In this document: positions 1 through 8,948 of the stretch, piece by piece | How positions within the stretch are numbered: position 1 is the stretch's first letter | Layout: every line of letters begins with the position of its first letter | Source of the DNA: Pseudomonas sp. RC10 | GTDB taxonomy: Bacteria > Pseudomonadota > Gammaproteobacteria > Pseudomonadales > Pseudomonadaceae | Assembly (NCBI RefSeq): GCF_038397775.1 | Contig: NZ_CP151650.1 | Location: forward strand, 3,348,001 to 3,412,000 | Reading direction: 5' to 3' | Length of the DNA stretch: 64,000 nucleotides | The notes under the pieces: model-generated | What the model was told of the DNA's origin: nothing | Seen by the model: only the letters and a program-made list of their open reading frames with translations | The model's database searches: none | Translations under genes and position numbers: made by a program

Positions 1-452
1 GAGACGTAGCCAAAGACCGCACCGGTGACCAACGCGACGGCGGCGATCAGGGCCGGGTTTTCCAGACCGGGCGTCGTCATCGGTTTGCCGCCGACCGCCG
101 TGGTGCCCACTGTCGAGGCGAAGCCCCAGACGATGGCGGGCAGAATGCTCAGCAACGGCACCTTGGAGGCCTGAACCATCAGGGCACTGCCAGCCCCCAC
201 CAGCACGGCGATGATGATGGGCGCTTCACTGACAGTGGCGATCCCCAGTAACACCAGGGAACTGATCACCAGCCCTGTCAGGTTCGACGCGACACTGCGC
301 ACGAATCCGGCACTGCCACCGCCGACCACGAAAAACGAGGCCCAGGCGATGAAGGTGACCCAGACCGGCACCGGCAAGACGGTGGCCGTGACGTAGGTGT
401 CCAGCACGGCGAGCAGGCCGATGCTGACGGTGTAGGCTTCTTTCTGTTTCAT
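1..452 (-). CDS. DUF1097-type inner-membrane protein (partial, runs off left edge)
   Basis: A reading frame opens on the minus strand at ATG 452 and stays open to the window edge (150 codons, no stop seen). The translation begins MKQKEAYTVSIGLLAVLDTY and is almost entirely hydrophobic, with several membrane segments and Gly/Ala-rich stretches (VVGGGSAGF, LVGAGSALM). This resembles the DUF1097 / YcdZ family of small inner-membrane proteins, whose function is unknown. It lies 74 bp downstream of the CobW-like gene in the same direction and may be co-transcribed with it. An AGGAAATGACCTC stretch just before the ATG supports the start. Confidence 0.6.
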   Translation of the reverse strand, partial: MKQKEAYTVSIGLLAVLDTYVTATVLPVPVWVTFIAWASFFVVGGGSAGFVRSVASNLTGLVISSLVLLGIATVSEAPIIIAVLVGAGSALMVQASKVPLLSILPAIVWGFASTVGTTAVGGKPMTTPGLENPALIAAVALVTGAVFGYV

Positions 453-526
453 GAGGTCATTTCCTGTCGTGGGTGGGGTGTGGTGTTGGGCAGGGTGAAG
501 CTCAAGGTTGAAAGCCCGCGTCGTGC

Positions 527-1501
527 TCAGGCCGCCTGCAGGCAGTCGAGAAAGCCCTGACGCAGCTGTTCGCTGTCCAGATCGCGGCCAATGAACACGA
601 AACGGTTGTCGCGGGATTCGTCGTCGGCCCAGCGGCGGCCGGGCATGGCCTCCAGCAGCATGTGCACGCTGTGGAAATGAAAGCGCCGGGCTTCGCTCGT
701 GAAATTCAACAGGCCTTTCATGCGCATCAGCCGTTGGCCCTGATCGTTGACCAGCTGGTTGATCCAGCGGTTGAACCGGTCCGGGTCCAGTGCCCCGGGT
801 GTGACCACCGAGCAGGACGAGATCGACGCGTCGTGCTCGTGGTCATGGCCTTCTTCTTCAAGAATGTCCGGCTCGATCATCAGCAGGTTTGGCAGCGAGA
901 ACCGTTTTGTGCCGAGCAACGTTTCCACTGCGACCCGGGAATGGTTGGTCGGCAGCAGGCTGGCGGTCTGGTTGAGCTGGCGCACCTGACGGGCGATGTC
1001 GGCCAGTGCGGTGTGGCTGACCAGCGCGGTCTTGTTGAGGATCAGCGTGTCGGCGAAGGCGATCTGTTCCCGCACGATTTCGTCGTTCAGTTGATCCTGG
1101 AGATGCACCGCGTCGACCACGGTGATCACTGACTCAAGCTCGACCTGAGTGCGCAGGTCGGGGTCGGCGAGGAAGGTTTGCAGCACCGGGGCCGGGTCGG
1201 CCAGGCCTGAGGTTTCGACGATCAGCCGGTCAAGACGGTGGCCGGCCAGGTTGAGCATTTCCTTGACGCTGGCCACCAGGTCCGCTCGCACAGTGCAGCA
1301 TACGCAGCCGTTGTTGATCTCGATCAGGGCTTCCTGTTCGGCGACGATCAACTGGCCGTCGATGCCGACTTCGCCGAACTCATTGACCACGACGCCGATA
1401 CGCTCATGCCGGTTCTCACTCAACAGGTGATTGACCAGCGTGGTCTTGCCCGCACCGAGAAAACCGGAAATGACCGTGACGGGGATTTTGCCGTTTGCCA
1501 T
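527..1501 (-). CDS. CobW/YjiA-type G3E GTPase (metal chaperone family)
   Basis: A 324-residue protein of the COG0523 G3E GTPase family. The Walker A loop GFLGAGKTT lies near residues 13-21. The family CxCC metal motif is present as GCVCC (Cys66, Cys68, Cys69). A short His/Glu-rich loop ([10 protein letters not shown], near residue 220) precedes the C-terminal CobW domain. Family members insert or store zinc or cobalt using GTP. Which metal is handled cannot be read here: no Zur box was recognised and no cobalamin-synthesis gene is adjacent. Length is normal for the family. The start [10 protein letters not shown] begins immediately before the P-loop strand. Confidence 0.9.
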   Translation of the reverse strand: MANGKIPVTVISGFLGAGKTTLVNHLLSENRHERIGVVVNEFGEVGIDGQLIVAEQEALIEINNGCVCCTVRADLVASVKEMLNLAGHRLDRLIVETSGLADPAPVLQTFLADPDLRTQVELESVITVVDAVHLQDQLNDEIVREQIAFADTLILNKTALVSHTALADIARQVRQLNQTASLLPTNHSRVAVETLLGTKRFSLPNLLMIEPDILEEEGHDHEHDASISSCSVVTPGALDPDRFNRWINQLVNDQGQRLMRMKGLLNFTSEARRFHFHSVHMLLEAMPGRRWADDESRDNRFVFIGRDLDSEQLRQGFLDCLQAA

Positions 1502-1790
1502 GAGTACGCACCCTTGTCGCTGTGATGGGGCGCTGCCGAAGTGGGCAGCTTTCCTCGTGACAGGTGCGATTTTCAGTCCGCTTTGCGTCGGCTGTCCGAG
1601 GTGGACAGGCTGTTGTCACGTTTGGTCAGGTTCCATGGCGTGATCGGTATGTAAGGTCAAAAAAGGACAGTGGCAAGGTGGGGCGGCAGGTTTTCCAAGA
1701 AGGGGTTGAACAGAAAGGATGCACTGTCATGGAGCGTGACACACAGTGCCTAGGCCGTGTCAGGCCGGAGCACTCAGGCGCCTTCGATTT

Positions 1791-1824
1791 CTGTAGGAGC
1801 GAATTCATTCGCGAGAGGCCGGTA
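1791..1824 (+). repeat. Unpaired REP palindrome, EATTC-core family
   Basis: CTGTAGGAGCGAATTCATTC followed by GCGAGAGGCCGG. This is the same REP core found in inverted pairs at many other intergenic positions in this window, but no partner arm is present nearby. Confidence 0.8.
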
Positions 1825-1856
1825 CATCCAACCTTTAAGCGTTGGCTGAACCCCGT

Positions 1857-2018
1857 TTCGCTGCCGTCGTAACCTGCGGCGACTCCCACAGCATTGATGT
1901 CGTTCTCAGAGAGCGTGATCGACGCCGGGCAGCCGTGGCGATCTTGAACCTGGCGAGTGACCGCGAGCCACCTTCGATCCTGTGGGAGCAGCCGGAGGTT
2001 ACGACGGCCGCGAAGCGG
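1857..2018. repeat. Inverted pair of second REP-like family
   Basis: The left arm TCGCTGCCGTCGTAACCTGC...ACTCCCACA is matched by the right arm TGTGGGAGCAGCCGGAGGTT...CGGCCGCGAAGC in inverse orientation about 90 bp later. The same family recurs at 14525-14680 and as a half element at 42256-42294. Confidence 0.75.
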
Positions 2019-2090
2019 TGGAGCAGACAGCTTACTCCTGCCGGCTGCATCCCCACCGCGGCCAAACCGTGTGGCGACAGAAGCCAGGCA

Positions 2091-3089
2091 TCAACCCTCG
2101 ACCTTCACCGCCCGCCCGGTCTTGATCGATTCCAGCGCGCAGTTCGCCAAATGCAGTGCCTTCAACCCGTCCCGTGCGTGGGTCGGCAGCGGTTCGTTGG
2201 CGCGGACGGCGGCGATGAACTGGTTCAGTTCGATGCGGTAGGAATCGGCGTAGCGCTCAAGGAAGAAATTCTCCAGCGGTTCGCGCACTTCGGTCTGGCT
2301 GGCGCTGTAGGTGCGCACGGTGGTGGGGCGGTGGTTGTCGTTGAGGACCATACCTTTCGAGCCAAACACCTCCAGACGCTGATCGTACCCGTAGACCGCT
2401 TCGCGGCAGCAGTTGATGTGGCATTGTTTGCCGGACGCGGTGCGCAGCAGGACCATCACGCTGTCGTAGTCGTCCAGTTGGGCGAGGGCAGGTTCGACCA
2501 GGCGGCTGGCGATGGCAAACACCTCGACCGGTTCTTCACCGAGCAACGTGCGCGCGGTGTCGAAGTCGTGAATGGTCATGTCGCGGAAAATGCCGCCGGA
2601 GTGCTTGAGGTTGTCCAGCGACGCCAGGCCGGGGTCGCGGCTGGTGATCACCACCTGGCGCACCTCACCGATGTCGCCCTGGGCAATGGCTTTGCGCATC
2701 TGCAGGGTGTCGGGGTCGAAGCGGCGGTTGAAGCCCAGCATGACCTTGCCGTTCTGGCGCTCGACGTCTTCTACGGCTTTGGCGGCCTTGGCGTAGTCCA
2801 GGTCGATGGGTTTTTCGCAGAGCACCGGTTTGCCTGCTTTCACCGCCCGCAGCATGTAGTCAATGTGGGTGTCAGTGTGGGTGCCGATCACCACGGCGTC
2901 GACGTCGTCCCGCTCGATGGCCTCGGCGCAATCGTAGGCCGCCGCGCAGCCCAGTTTGGCCGCCAGCTTGTCGACGCCTTCGCGCCAGGGGTCGGCGATC
3001 ACCGACAGTTGCACATCGGGGTTGGCCGCGACGTTGGCGGCGTGGATGTTGGCGATGCGGCCTGCGCCGAGGACTGCGATGCGTAGCAT
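2091..3089 (-). CDS. iolG: Inositol 2-dehydrogenase-like Gfo/Idh/MocA oxidoreductase
   Basis: A 332-residue NAD(P)-dependent oxidoreductase. The N-terminal Rossmann fold starts AVLGAGRIANIHA (residues 5-17), the family EKP motif is present (CEKPIDLD, near residue 95), and a C-terminal substrate domain contains GGIFRDMTIHDFD. Length and motifs fit IolG (myo-inositol to 2-keto-myo-inositol) and equally MocA of rhizopine catabolism. It follows a LacI-type regulator in the same direction after a 46-bp gap, suggesting a regulator-dehydrogenase operon. No other core iol genes (iolB, C, D, E) are in the window, so the substrate may be an inositol derivative rather than myo-inositol. The family call is firm; the substrate is inferred. 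Confidence 0.85.
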   Translation of the reverse strand: MLRIAVLGAGRIANIHAANVAANPDVQLSVIADPWREGVDKLAAKLGCAAAYDCAEAIERDDVDAVVIGTHTDTHIDYMLRAVKAGKPVLCEKPIDLDYAKAAKAVEDVERQNGKVMLGFNRRFDPDTLQMRKAIAQGDIGEVRQVVITSRDPGLASLDNLKHSGGIFRDMTIHDFDTARTLLGEEPVEVFAIASRLVEPALAQLDDYDSVMVLLRTASGKQCHINCCREAVYGYDQRLEVFGSKGMVLNDNHRPTTVRTYSASQTEVREPLENFFLERYADSYRIELNQFIAAVRANEPLPTHARDGLKALHLANCALESIKTGRAVKVEG

Positions 3090-3135
3090 GGGGTGGATCT
3101 CCTTGGATTGTTGTTGTCGGGACGATCGGGTGAAT

Positions 3136-4161
3136 TCAGTGGGTCAGGTTGAACGGCGTGACGATCTGCACCGGCGAGGCGGGGATCGGGTCGACCTTCC
3201 ACAACCGGTGAAATTGCAGGATGTGCTGGAACGCGTGGCGGGCGTCGATCTGCAGGTTGTGGTCGATGATCGCGGCGATTTTTTCGTCGGCCAGCAACTG
3301 TCGGTTTTCCTGATCGAGGTCGTGGCCGATGAACACCGTCAAGGGCCGGTTCTGAGCCGCGAACGCATCGACAATGGCGCGGTTGCCGCCGCCGACGCTG
3401 TACACGGCCTTGATCGACGGATTCGCCTGCAACGCCTGGCTGACCCTAGCCAGTGTGGGTTCGTAGACCCCGAAACCGCCGGTGATGTCGACCACCCGCA
3501 AATGCGGCGCGCGGCTGCGCAGCCAGGTGCGGAAGCCCATCTCACGCTCTTCTTCTCCTCGGAATAGCTCGCTGCTGATGACCACCGCGACGTCCTGCGC
3601 CGCATCGTCCAGCCAGCGCGACATCAGGTACGCCGCCGTTTGCCCGGCGGTGCGGTTGTCCATGCCGATATAGCCAATGCGCTCGCTTTGCGGCAGGTCG
3701 GACACCAGCGTCACCACGGGGATGCCAGCCGCCGTCACCTGGTTCACGGCGTCGTTGATCTGGGGTTCGTCGGCGGCCTTGAGGATCACGCCCTGACTGC
3801 CTTTGCTGATGCAGCGCAGAATCACGTCGGTCATCAACGCCGTATCGATCTCTTGATACAGATGAAAACGGGGAAAGATGCGAAAGGGCGCGAGGTTGCC
3901 CAATTGCGCATGAATGGCCTCCTGCACCGCGTCGCTGAAGCGTTTGGGGGTGTGGAGGATGATGTCGATGTGAAAGGTGCGGCCCACCGCAGGGCCGGAC
4001 TTTTCCTGGGCTTCGAGCTCTTCGAGGGCCTGCTGGATGCGGCGGTTGGTCTGATAATGCACGCTGCCGCGCTCGTGCAATACGCGGTCGACCGTGGCTT
4101 TGCTGACCCCCGCCTGGGCGGCGATCTGCTTGATGGAGAAACGTCTGGCGCGGTCGAGCAT
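3136..4161 (-). CDS. LacI-family transcriptional regulator (sugar/polyol type)
   Basis: A 341-residue repressor. The N-terminal helix-turn-helix reads FSIKQIAAQAGVSKATVDRV, followed by a hinge and a periplasmic-binding-protein-like sensor domain (DIILHTPKRF... to the C-terminus). ATG 4161 is chosen because AGGAGATTCC precedes it and the protein then starts directly at the DNA-binding domain; a longer frame to 4245 adds an unrelated leader. It is divergent from the SDR gene at 4327 and upstream of the iolG-like gene, so it probably controls both. Inverted repeats at 4240-4271 in the shared intergenic region are candidate operators. Confidence 0.88.
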   Translation of the reverse strand: MLDRARRFSIKQIAAQAGVSKATVDRVLHERGSVHYQTNRRIQQALEELEAQEKSGPAVGRTFHIDIILHTPKRFSDAVQEAIHAQLGNLAPFRIFPRFHLYQEIDTALMTDVILRCISKGSQGVILKAADEPQINDAVNQVTAAGIPVVTLVSDLPQSERIGYIGMDNRTAGQTAAYLMSRWLDDAAQDVAVVISSELFRGEEEREMGFRTWLRSRAPHLRVVDITGGFGVYEPTLARVSQALQANPSIKAVYSVGGGNRAIVDAFAAQNRPLTVFIGHDLDQENRQLLADEKIAAIIDHNLQIDARHAFQHILQFHRLWKVDPIPASPVQIVTPFNLTH

Positions 4162-4239
4162 GGAATCTCCTGAGCCTCTGTTGAGGTCTTGTTGAGGTCG
4201 ATTCGGGCCTGTGTGAGGTGAACGCAATGCTAGTCTCAG

Positions 4240-4271
4240 TTCCATTCGTTGTACAGATGGAATTTAAATTC
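4240..4271. promoter_or_regulatory. Candidate LacI-type operators in divergent promoter region
   Basis: Two overlapping symmetric sites lie between the regulator and the SDR gene: TTCCAT-N11-ATGGAA (4240-4262) and the perfect 12-bp palindrome GAATTTAAATTC (4260-4271). Their position between divergent genes suits regulator binding. Binding itself is inferred. Confidence 0.45.
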
Positions 4272-4326
4272 TATTGTGGCGACGATTCATCCGCAGCCAA
4301 AAACAACAAATGCAGGAGAGAAGCGC

Positions 4327-5184
4327 ATGTCAGCATTGGATCTGTCCACGTCGTTCGCGGGCCGCTATTTCGTCGTCACCGGCAGCACACAAGGCCTGGG
4401 CGCCGCCGTGGCCCGCACATTGGCGGAACGGGGCGCCGCCGGTTTGATCATCTGTGGGCGCAGCCGGGATAAGGGCGAGCAGCAGGTTCGTCAATTGGCC
4501 GAGCTGGATTGCCAGGCGTTCTTCGTCGAAGCCGACATGGAGGACGTCGAGGATTGCCGTCGGGTGGTGGCCGCCGCTAAGGAACACTTCGGCACCGTGC
4601 ACGGGCTGGTCAATTGCGCGGGCATGTCGGACCGGGGCAGCATCCTCGACACCTCGCCCGAGCTGTTCGACCGGATCTTCGCGGTCAACGTCAAAGCGCC
4701 GTTTTTTCTCATGCAGGAATGCATCAAGCTGATGATCGCCAATCAGGTTGAAGGCTCGATTGTCAGCATTCTCAGCGTCTCCGGCCACGGCGGGCAGTCG
4801 TTCCTCACCGCGTATGCCGCGTCCAAAGGCGCGCTGGCGATCCTCACCAAGAACGTCGCGTTCAGCACCTTGCGCAACCGCATCCGGGTCAACGGCCTGA
4901 ACATCGGCTGGATGGACACCCCTCACGAAGACCAGATTCAGCGGCAGTACCACGGCGCTGAAGACGGCTGGCTGGAGCGCGCTGAAGCGCAGTCGCCGTT
5001 TGGCCGGTTGCTGAAACCGCAGGAGGTGGCGAACAGCGTGGCGTACCTGCTTTCCGATCAGTCGGGCATGACCACCGGCTCAGTGATCGACATGGAGCAG
5101 GGCATCATCGGCTGTGGCGACGGCTCGACCCCGCGCCCCGATGCGCCACTGACCCTGGACGGGGTCAGCGGAGCCGGGCAATGA
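4327..5184 (+). CDS. Short-chain dehydrogenase/reductase (SDR)
   Basis: A 285-residue classical SDR. The NAD(P)-binding motif TGSTQGLGAAVA is near residues 20-31, NCAGMSD forms the NAG-type motif, Ser precedes the catalytic YxxxK (YAASKGA), and the C-terminal half carries NGLNIGWMDT. ATG 4327 is preceded by GCAGGAGAG; the longer frame from 4249 would overlap the putative operators. The stop overlaps the next start by 4 bp (ATGA), so it is co-translated with the PhyH-like dioxygenase. It probably oxidises an alcohol or polyol intermediate in the pathway governed by the divergent LacI repressor. The substrate is unknown. Confidence 0.88.
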   Translation: MSALDLSTSFAGRYFVVTGSTQGLGAAVARTLAERGAAGLIICGRSRDKGEQQVRQLAELDCQAFFVEADMEDVEDCRRVVAAAKEHFGTVHGLVNCAGMSDRGSILDTSPELFDRIFAVNVKAPFFLMQECIKLMIANQVEGSIVSILSVSGHGGQSFLTAYAASKGALAILTKNVAFSTLRNRIRVNGLNIGWMDTPHEDQIQRQYHGAEDGWLERAEAQSPFGRLLKPQEVANSVAYLLSDQSGMTTGSVIDMEQGIIGCGDGSTPRPDAPLTLDGVSGAGQ

Positions 5185-6332
5185 ACCTCTTCCCCCAGCC
5201 GAAGGACATCGACGTTCGCGCGTTTGCCGTGCTGTGCGAGCAGTCGGTGCGCGTCGCCGATTACCCCCATGCCCAAGAGGTTGTGAGCCGGGTGGTGATC
5301 TACCGGGCCGACACCCTGCGCGAATCCGAGCAGCAGGACCGTCGGGCCTTGATGAGCGAGTTGCATCATCTGTTTCGCGACGGGCCGGGGGTGATGGTGG
5401 TGCGGGGTGCCTACACGGACACGGCAGTCATTGATCGGCACAGCGAGGTGTTCCGGCAGATCATCGCCGACGAGTCCGCCCGCGTGGTGCGCGCTGATCA
5501 TTTCGCCAAGGCCGGGGCCAATCAGCGGATCTGGAATTCCCTGCAAAAGGCCGCCGAGCATTCCCCAGAGTCCTTCATCGAGTATTACGCCAACCCGCTG
5601 CTGGGGCTGATTTCGGAGGCGTGGCTAGGGCCGTATTTTCAGGCGACGGCGCAGGTCAATGTGGTGACGCCCGGCGGTCAGGCGCAACAACCCCATCGTG
5701 ATTACCACCTGGGTTTCCAGAGCGACGAGGTGGTGTCGCGGTTCCCGCTGCCGCTGCACCGGTTGTCGCAGAACCTCACGCTGCAAGGGGCCGTGGCCCA
5801 CACCGACATGCCGCTGGAAACCGGGCCGACGCTGTTGCTGCCGTTCTCGCAGCAGTACGAACTGGGTTATCTGGCGTGGCGCGATCAGGGTTTCATCGAT
5901 TACTTCGCGCAGCACGCCATTCAGTTGCCGTTGAACAAGGGCGACCTGCTGTTCTTCAACCCGGCGCTGTTCCACGCGGCGGGCACCAATCGCACGACGG
6001 ACCAGTACCGCATGGCGAACCTGCTGCAAATATCGTCGGCGTTTGGCAAGCCGATGGAAACCGTCAACCGCGACAAGATGATCCTGGCGCTGTACCCGTC
6101 GCTGTTGAAACGAGTGGAGCAGGGGGAGCTGGACGAGACGGGCATGCAGGCGGTGATCGCGATGAGCGCGGACGGGTATTCCTTCCCCACCAACCTCGAC
6201 ACCGACCCACCGCTGCACGGCATGGCCCCGCAGACCGGGCAGCAGTTGCTGGAACAAGCGTTGCGCGAGCGGTGTGCGGTGGAGCGGTTTGTGGAGGCGG
6301 TGGGGGTGATGCAGCGCAAGCGCACGGCCTGA
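5181..6332 (+). CDS. Phytanoyl-CoA dioxygenase (PhyH)-family Fe(II)/2-oxoglutarate oxygenase
   Basis: A 383-residue protein with the PhyH-type double-stranded beta-helix core. The first iron ligands are in HRDYHLGF (H-x-D) and the distal His is in ALFHAAGTNRT, followed by the Arg used to bind 2-oxoglutarate. Bacterial members hydroxylate or demethylate small molecules; the substrate is unknown here. It is translationally coupled to the SDR upstream, which suggests hydroxylation or O/N-demethylation followed by oxidation. Downstream are only REP repeats, then a convergent LacI gene, so this is probably a two-gene operon. Confidence 0.8.
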   Translation: MNLFPQPKDIDVRAFAVLCEQSVRVADYPHAQEVVSRVVIYRADTLRESEQQDRRALMSELHHLFRDGPGVMVVRGAYTDTAVIDRHSEVFRQIIADESARVVRADHFAKAGANQRIWNSLQKAAEHSPESFIEYYANPLLGLISEAWLGPYFQATAQVNVVTPGGQAQQPHRDYHLGFQSDEVVSRFPLPLHRLSQNLTLQGAVAHTDMPLETGPTLLLPFSQQYELGYLAWRDQGFIDYFAQHAIQLPLNKGDLLFFNPALFHAAGTNRTTDQYRMANLLQISSAFGKPMETVNRDKMILALYPSLLKRVEQGELDETGMQAVIAMSADGYSFPTNLDTDPPLHGMAPQTGQQLLEQALRERCAVERFVEAVGVMQRKRTA

Positions 6333-6350
6333 GGAGCGGGCGTCATCTCC

Positions 6351-6442
6351 CTGTGGGAGCGAATTCATCCGCGATGCCATCGTGCAACCGACAAACACGT
6401 GTCGGATGTACCGGCCTCTCGCGAATGAATTCGCTCCTACAG
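6351..6442. repeat. REP inverted pair (REPIN)
   Basis: CTGTGGGAGCGAATTCATCC and its inverse GAATGAATTCGCTCCTACAG bracket about 50 bp containing GACAAACACGTGTCGGATGT. This is the typical two-arm REPIN layout, just after the PhyH gene. Confidence 0.85.
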
Positions 6443-6485
6443 TGGAGATCGAGTCAGGCTCGGCATCTGCGGCGCCAGTGGACTT

Positions 6486-6577
6486 CTGTAGGAGCGAATT
6501 CATTCGCGATGCAGTCGTACAACCGACAAACATGTGTCTGATGTACCGGCCTCTCGCGAATACATTCGCGCCTACAG
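6486..6577. repeat. REP inverted pair (REPIN), diverged right arm
   Basis: Second REPIN 44 bp after the first, with a nearly identical centre (CGACAAACATGTGTC). The right arm is changed to CGCGAATACATTCGCGCCTA, so one half has drifted. Confidence 0.8.
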
Positions 6578-6597
6578 GTTTGAATCCGTGCAAGGCG

Positions 6598-7641
6598 TCA
6601 GATGTTTTCCGGCGTCACGATCTGCAACGGCACCAGCACCCGGTGGCGTTGCGGGTCGATGGTGTCGGTCTTGGGCAATTGCACCATCACCTCGATCAGC
6701 GCTTGGGCGATGAGCCTGGGTTGGGAATCGATCACCAGCGTCACCAGTCCCTTGCGCATCGCCGGGCGGGATTCGACTGTGGGTTCTTGCAGAATCACGC
6801 ACAGCTCGGGCCGATGAGGCGTCGCGGCCAAGGCACTGATCACGCCCTCAACGCCTCCGCCCGCCACGTACAGCCCTCGCAAATCCGGATGGCGCGCCAA
6901 CAGTTCCAGCGTGGCCTCTTCCGTGATCGCGCCGTTGTCGAGGGTGATGATCGACGGCAGTACGCGAAACTGCGGGGCTTTTTCTTCGAAGAAACTGCGC
7001 ACCCCGGCTTCCCGCTGTTCATGCCCGAGAAATCGATGCCCGCCGAGCATCACCGCCACCGAACCGCCTTCTTTCGCTGAACCATGGGCGATCAGCCAGC
7101 CTGCGGTGCGGCCCACTTCAAGGTTGTCGGTGCCGACGTAGGCGCCAGGCGTGATCGTCGGCAGATCGGTCAGCAGCGACACCACGTGCACCCCTTGCTG
7201 ACGCACCTGTTCGATAGCGTTGATGATCAGCGGGTGGTCGAAGCTGACCAGCGCCAGGCAGTCACTCAGCGCGGTCAATCGATGAATCTGCCCGACGATG
7301 GATAACGGCGCGCGGTCATGGATCAGCTCGATGTGGCAAACGATATTGGCGACTTGAGAGTCCCGCGCCTGTTCGACGATGGCATCGCTCAAGGTCTTGT
7401 AAAAGGTCTGCGAGGTGCCCAGCAGCAGAATGCCGAAGTGATACGCCGGCTTCTTTTCGTTGATCCGCTGGCCGATCAATCGCGCCGCAAAATAGCCCAC
7501 GGCTTCGGCGGCTTCCTGCACTTTTTGCGCGGTCTCCGGGTTCACCGGTGCGCGGGCATTCAATACGCGATCCACTGTCGCGACACTCAAGTTGGCGTAG
7601 TGGGCGACGGTGGCAATGGTCGGGCGTTTTTTATTATCCAT
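6598..7641 (-). CDS. LacI-family transcriptional regulator of the moc-like operon
   Basis: A 347-residue LacI-type regulator. The helix-turn-helix PTIATVAHYANLSVATVDRV is at residues 7-26, and a periplasmic-binding-like sensor domain extends to LVPLQIVTPEN. It resembles the LacI protein at 3136-4161 in overall architecture, including the VTP close to the C-terminus, so the two are probably paralogues sensing related ligands. It is divergent from the desaturase/ferredoxin/reductase operon starting at 7812. The 170-bp intergenic region carries two LacI-like palindromes, which fits autoregulation and control of that operon. Confidence 0.88.
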   Translation of the reverse strand: MDNKKRPTIATVAHYANLSVATVDRVLNARAPVNPETAQKVQEAAEAVGYFAARLIGQRINEKKPAYHFGILLLGTSQTFYKTLSDAIVEQARDSQVANIVCHIELIHDRAPLSIVGQIHRLTALSDCLALVSFDHPLIINAIEQVRQQGVHVVSLLTDLPTITPGAYVGTDNLEVGRTAGWLIAHGSAKEGGSVAVMLGGHRFLGHEQREAGVRSFFEEKAPQFRVLPSIITLDNGAITEEATLELLARHPDLRGLYVAGGGVEGVISALAATPHRPELCVILQEPTVESRPAMRKGLVTLVIDSQPRLIAQALIEVMVQLPKTDTIDPQRHRVLVPLQIVTPENI

Positions 7642-7658
7642 ACAGCCTCGAAAAGACG

Positions 7659-7729
7659 GCTTGATAGAAAACTATCAAGCGCTAACAGGGCTGGATGATA
7701 GCTTGAGAGAGAATACTTTCAAGCGCTTG
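7659..7729. promoter_or_regulatory. Two LacI-type operator palindromes
   Basis: Site 1 (7659-7680) is a perfect inverted repeat, GCTTGATAG-N4-CTATCAAGC. Site 2 (7701-7724) is a near match, GCTTGAGAG-N6-CTTTCAAGC, running into the palindrome CAAGCGCTTG (7720-7729). Both lie between the divergent LacI gene and the moc-like operon. The repeated half-site GCTTGA makes regulator binding likely. Confidence 0.65.
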
Positions 7730-7811
7730 TCGCGGCCTTTTGGATCTCTATAGTTTGAATCAGCCACGTCATTGAACGGCACGCTATTTCACACTTCGGA
7801 GAACAATAACA

Positions 7812-8909
7812 ATGTCGCAGATTCCCTTCGATCCTGAACGCGGGAAGGATTACAGCATCACCGGCGAACAGGCGCGGCGGGCGGAAGAAGCCGGTCTGGT
7901 TTCGGCCGTCTGGTATCAATGCCCGGTGCCGCGCAAACGCATGAAAGAACTGATGCAGCGCCACGATCATCGCGCCCTCCGCGACACCGCCATCTGGCTC
8001 GGGGCGATGGTCCTCAGCGGCTGGGGCGGCTATGTGTTCTGGGGCAGCGCGGCCTGCGTGCCGTTCTTCCTGATCTACGGTCTGTTGTACGGCACCGCCG
8101 CGAACTCCCGCTGGCATGAGGCTGGCCATGGCACGGCGTTCAAGACCCGCTGGATGAACGACGTGGTCTATCAGATCGCCTGCTTCATGGTCATGTACGA
8201 GCCACAAGTCTGGCGCTGGAGCCACGCCCGCCACCACACCGACACCATCATCGTCGGTCGCGACCCCGAGATCGTCGAGCCCCGTCCGCCGCGCCTGAAC
8301 ATGATCGTGCTCAAGCTGTTCTCGCTGCCCCACGTCTACAACGCGTTAAAGTCGCTGTTCCCCCACGCGAGCGGGCAGATGAGCGCGGAAGAAAAAGTGT
8401 TCGTGCCCGAGTCGGAATTTCCCAAGGTTTATCGCACGGCGCGCGTCTGGCTGGTGTTGCACGGGATCGTCATTGCCTCGGCGCTTTACCTCAACTCCTG
8501 GCTGCCGTTGATGTTCGTGCTGTTGCCGACGATGTACGGCGGCTGGCTGAGTTATATGTTCGGCCTGACTCAGCACGTGGGCCTGGCCGAAGATGAACTC
8601 GACCACCGCAAGAACTGCCGCACGATTTATATGAACCCCGTGTTCCGGTTCTTTTATTCGGACATGAATTACCACCTGGAACATCACATGTTTCCCATGG
8701 TGCCTTATCACGCCCTGGCGCAACTTCATGAAGAAATAAAAGACGATTGCCCGCCGCCGTACAACAGCCTGTTCGAGGCCTACCGGGAAATTATTCCGAC
8801 GTTGCTGAAACAGCGCAAAGACCCTTCTTTCTATATCAAGCGCCCGGTTCGCGAGCCTGCGCCTGAAGCGGCAACAGCGTCGCAAAGCCCGGAATCGGCG
8901 TTCAGCTGA
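7812..8909 (+). CDS. MocD-like membrane di-iron oxygenase (fatty-acid desaturase superfamily)
   Basis: A 365-residue membrane protein with the three histidine boxes of the desaturase/hydroxylase superfamily: HEAGH (102-106), HARHH (138-142) and HLEHH (288-292), plus hydrophobic segments around residues 60-95 and 210-250. It is directly followed by a Rieske ferredoxin and a FAD ferredoxin reductase, the arrangement of rhizobial MocD-MocE-MocF, which demethylates the rhizopine 3-O-methyl-scyllo-inosamine. A role in O-demethylation or hydroxylation of a small polar substrate is therefore more likely than lipid desaturation. This is an inference from context. AACAATAACAATG precedes the start, with GGAG about 12 bp upstream. 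Confidence 0.8.
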   Translation: MSQIPFDPERGKDYSITGEQARRAEEAGLVSAVWYQCPVPRKRMKELMQRHDHRALRDTAIWLGAMVLSGWGGYVFWGSAACVPFFLIYGLLYGTAANSRWHEAGHGTAFKTRWMNDVVYQIACFMVMYEPQVWRWSHARHHTDTIIVGRDPEIVEPRPPRLNMIVLKLFSLPHVYNALKSLFPHASGQMSAEEKVFVPESEFPKVYRTARVWLVLHGIVIASALYLNSWLPLMFVLLPTMYGGWLSYMFGLTQHVGLAEDELDHRKNCRTIYMNPVFRFFYSDMNYHLEHHMFPMVPYHALAQLHEEIKDDCPPPYNSLFEAYREIIPTLLKQRKDPSFYIKRPVREPAPEAATASQSPESAFS

Positions 8910-8948
8910 CCATCACCCTCCTTTTCAAAAGAACAAGAGAGCACTGCC

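Larger units (their letters stand above)
1502..2090. other. Gene-free stretch holding two repeat types
   Basis: No convincing gene is seen between the CobW and iolG-like genes. It contains a lone half REP (1791-1824) and an inverted pair of a second repeat family (1857-1890 with 1981-2018). Short open frames here are parts of these repeats. Confidence 0.7.

Noticed and set aside
1842..3086. 414-codon plus-strand open frame opposite the iolG-like gene
   Set aside because: Composition (many Val/Gly/Asp/His) is that of a shadow frame; the opposite strand encodes a clear Gfo/Idh/MocA dehydrogenase.
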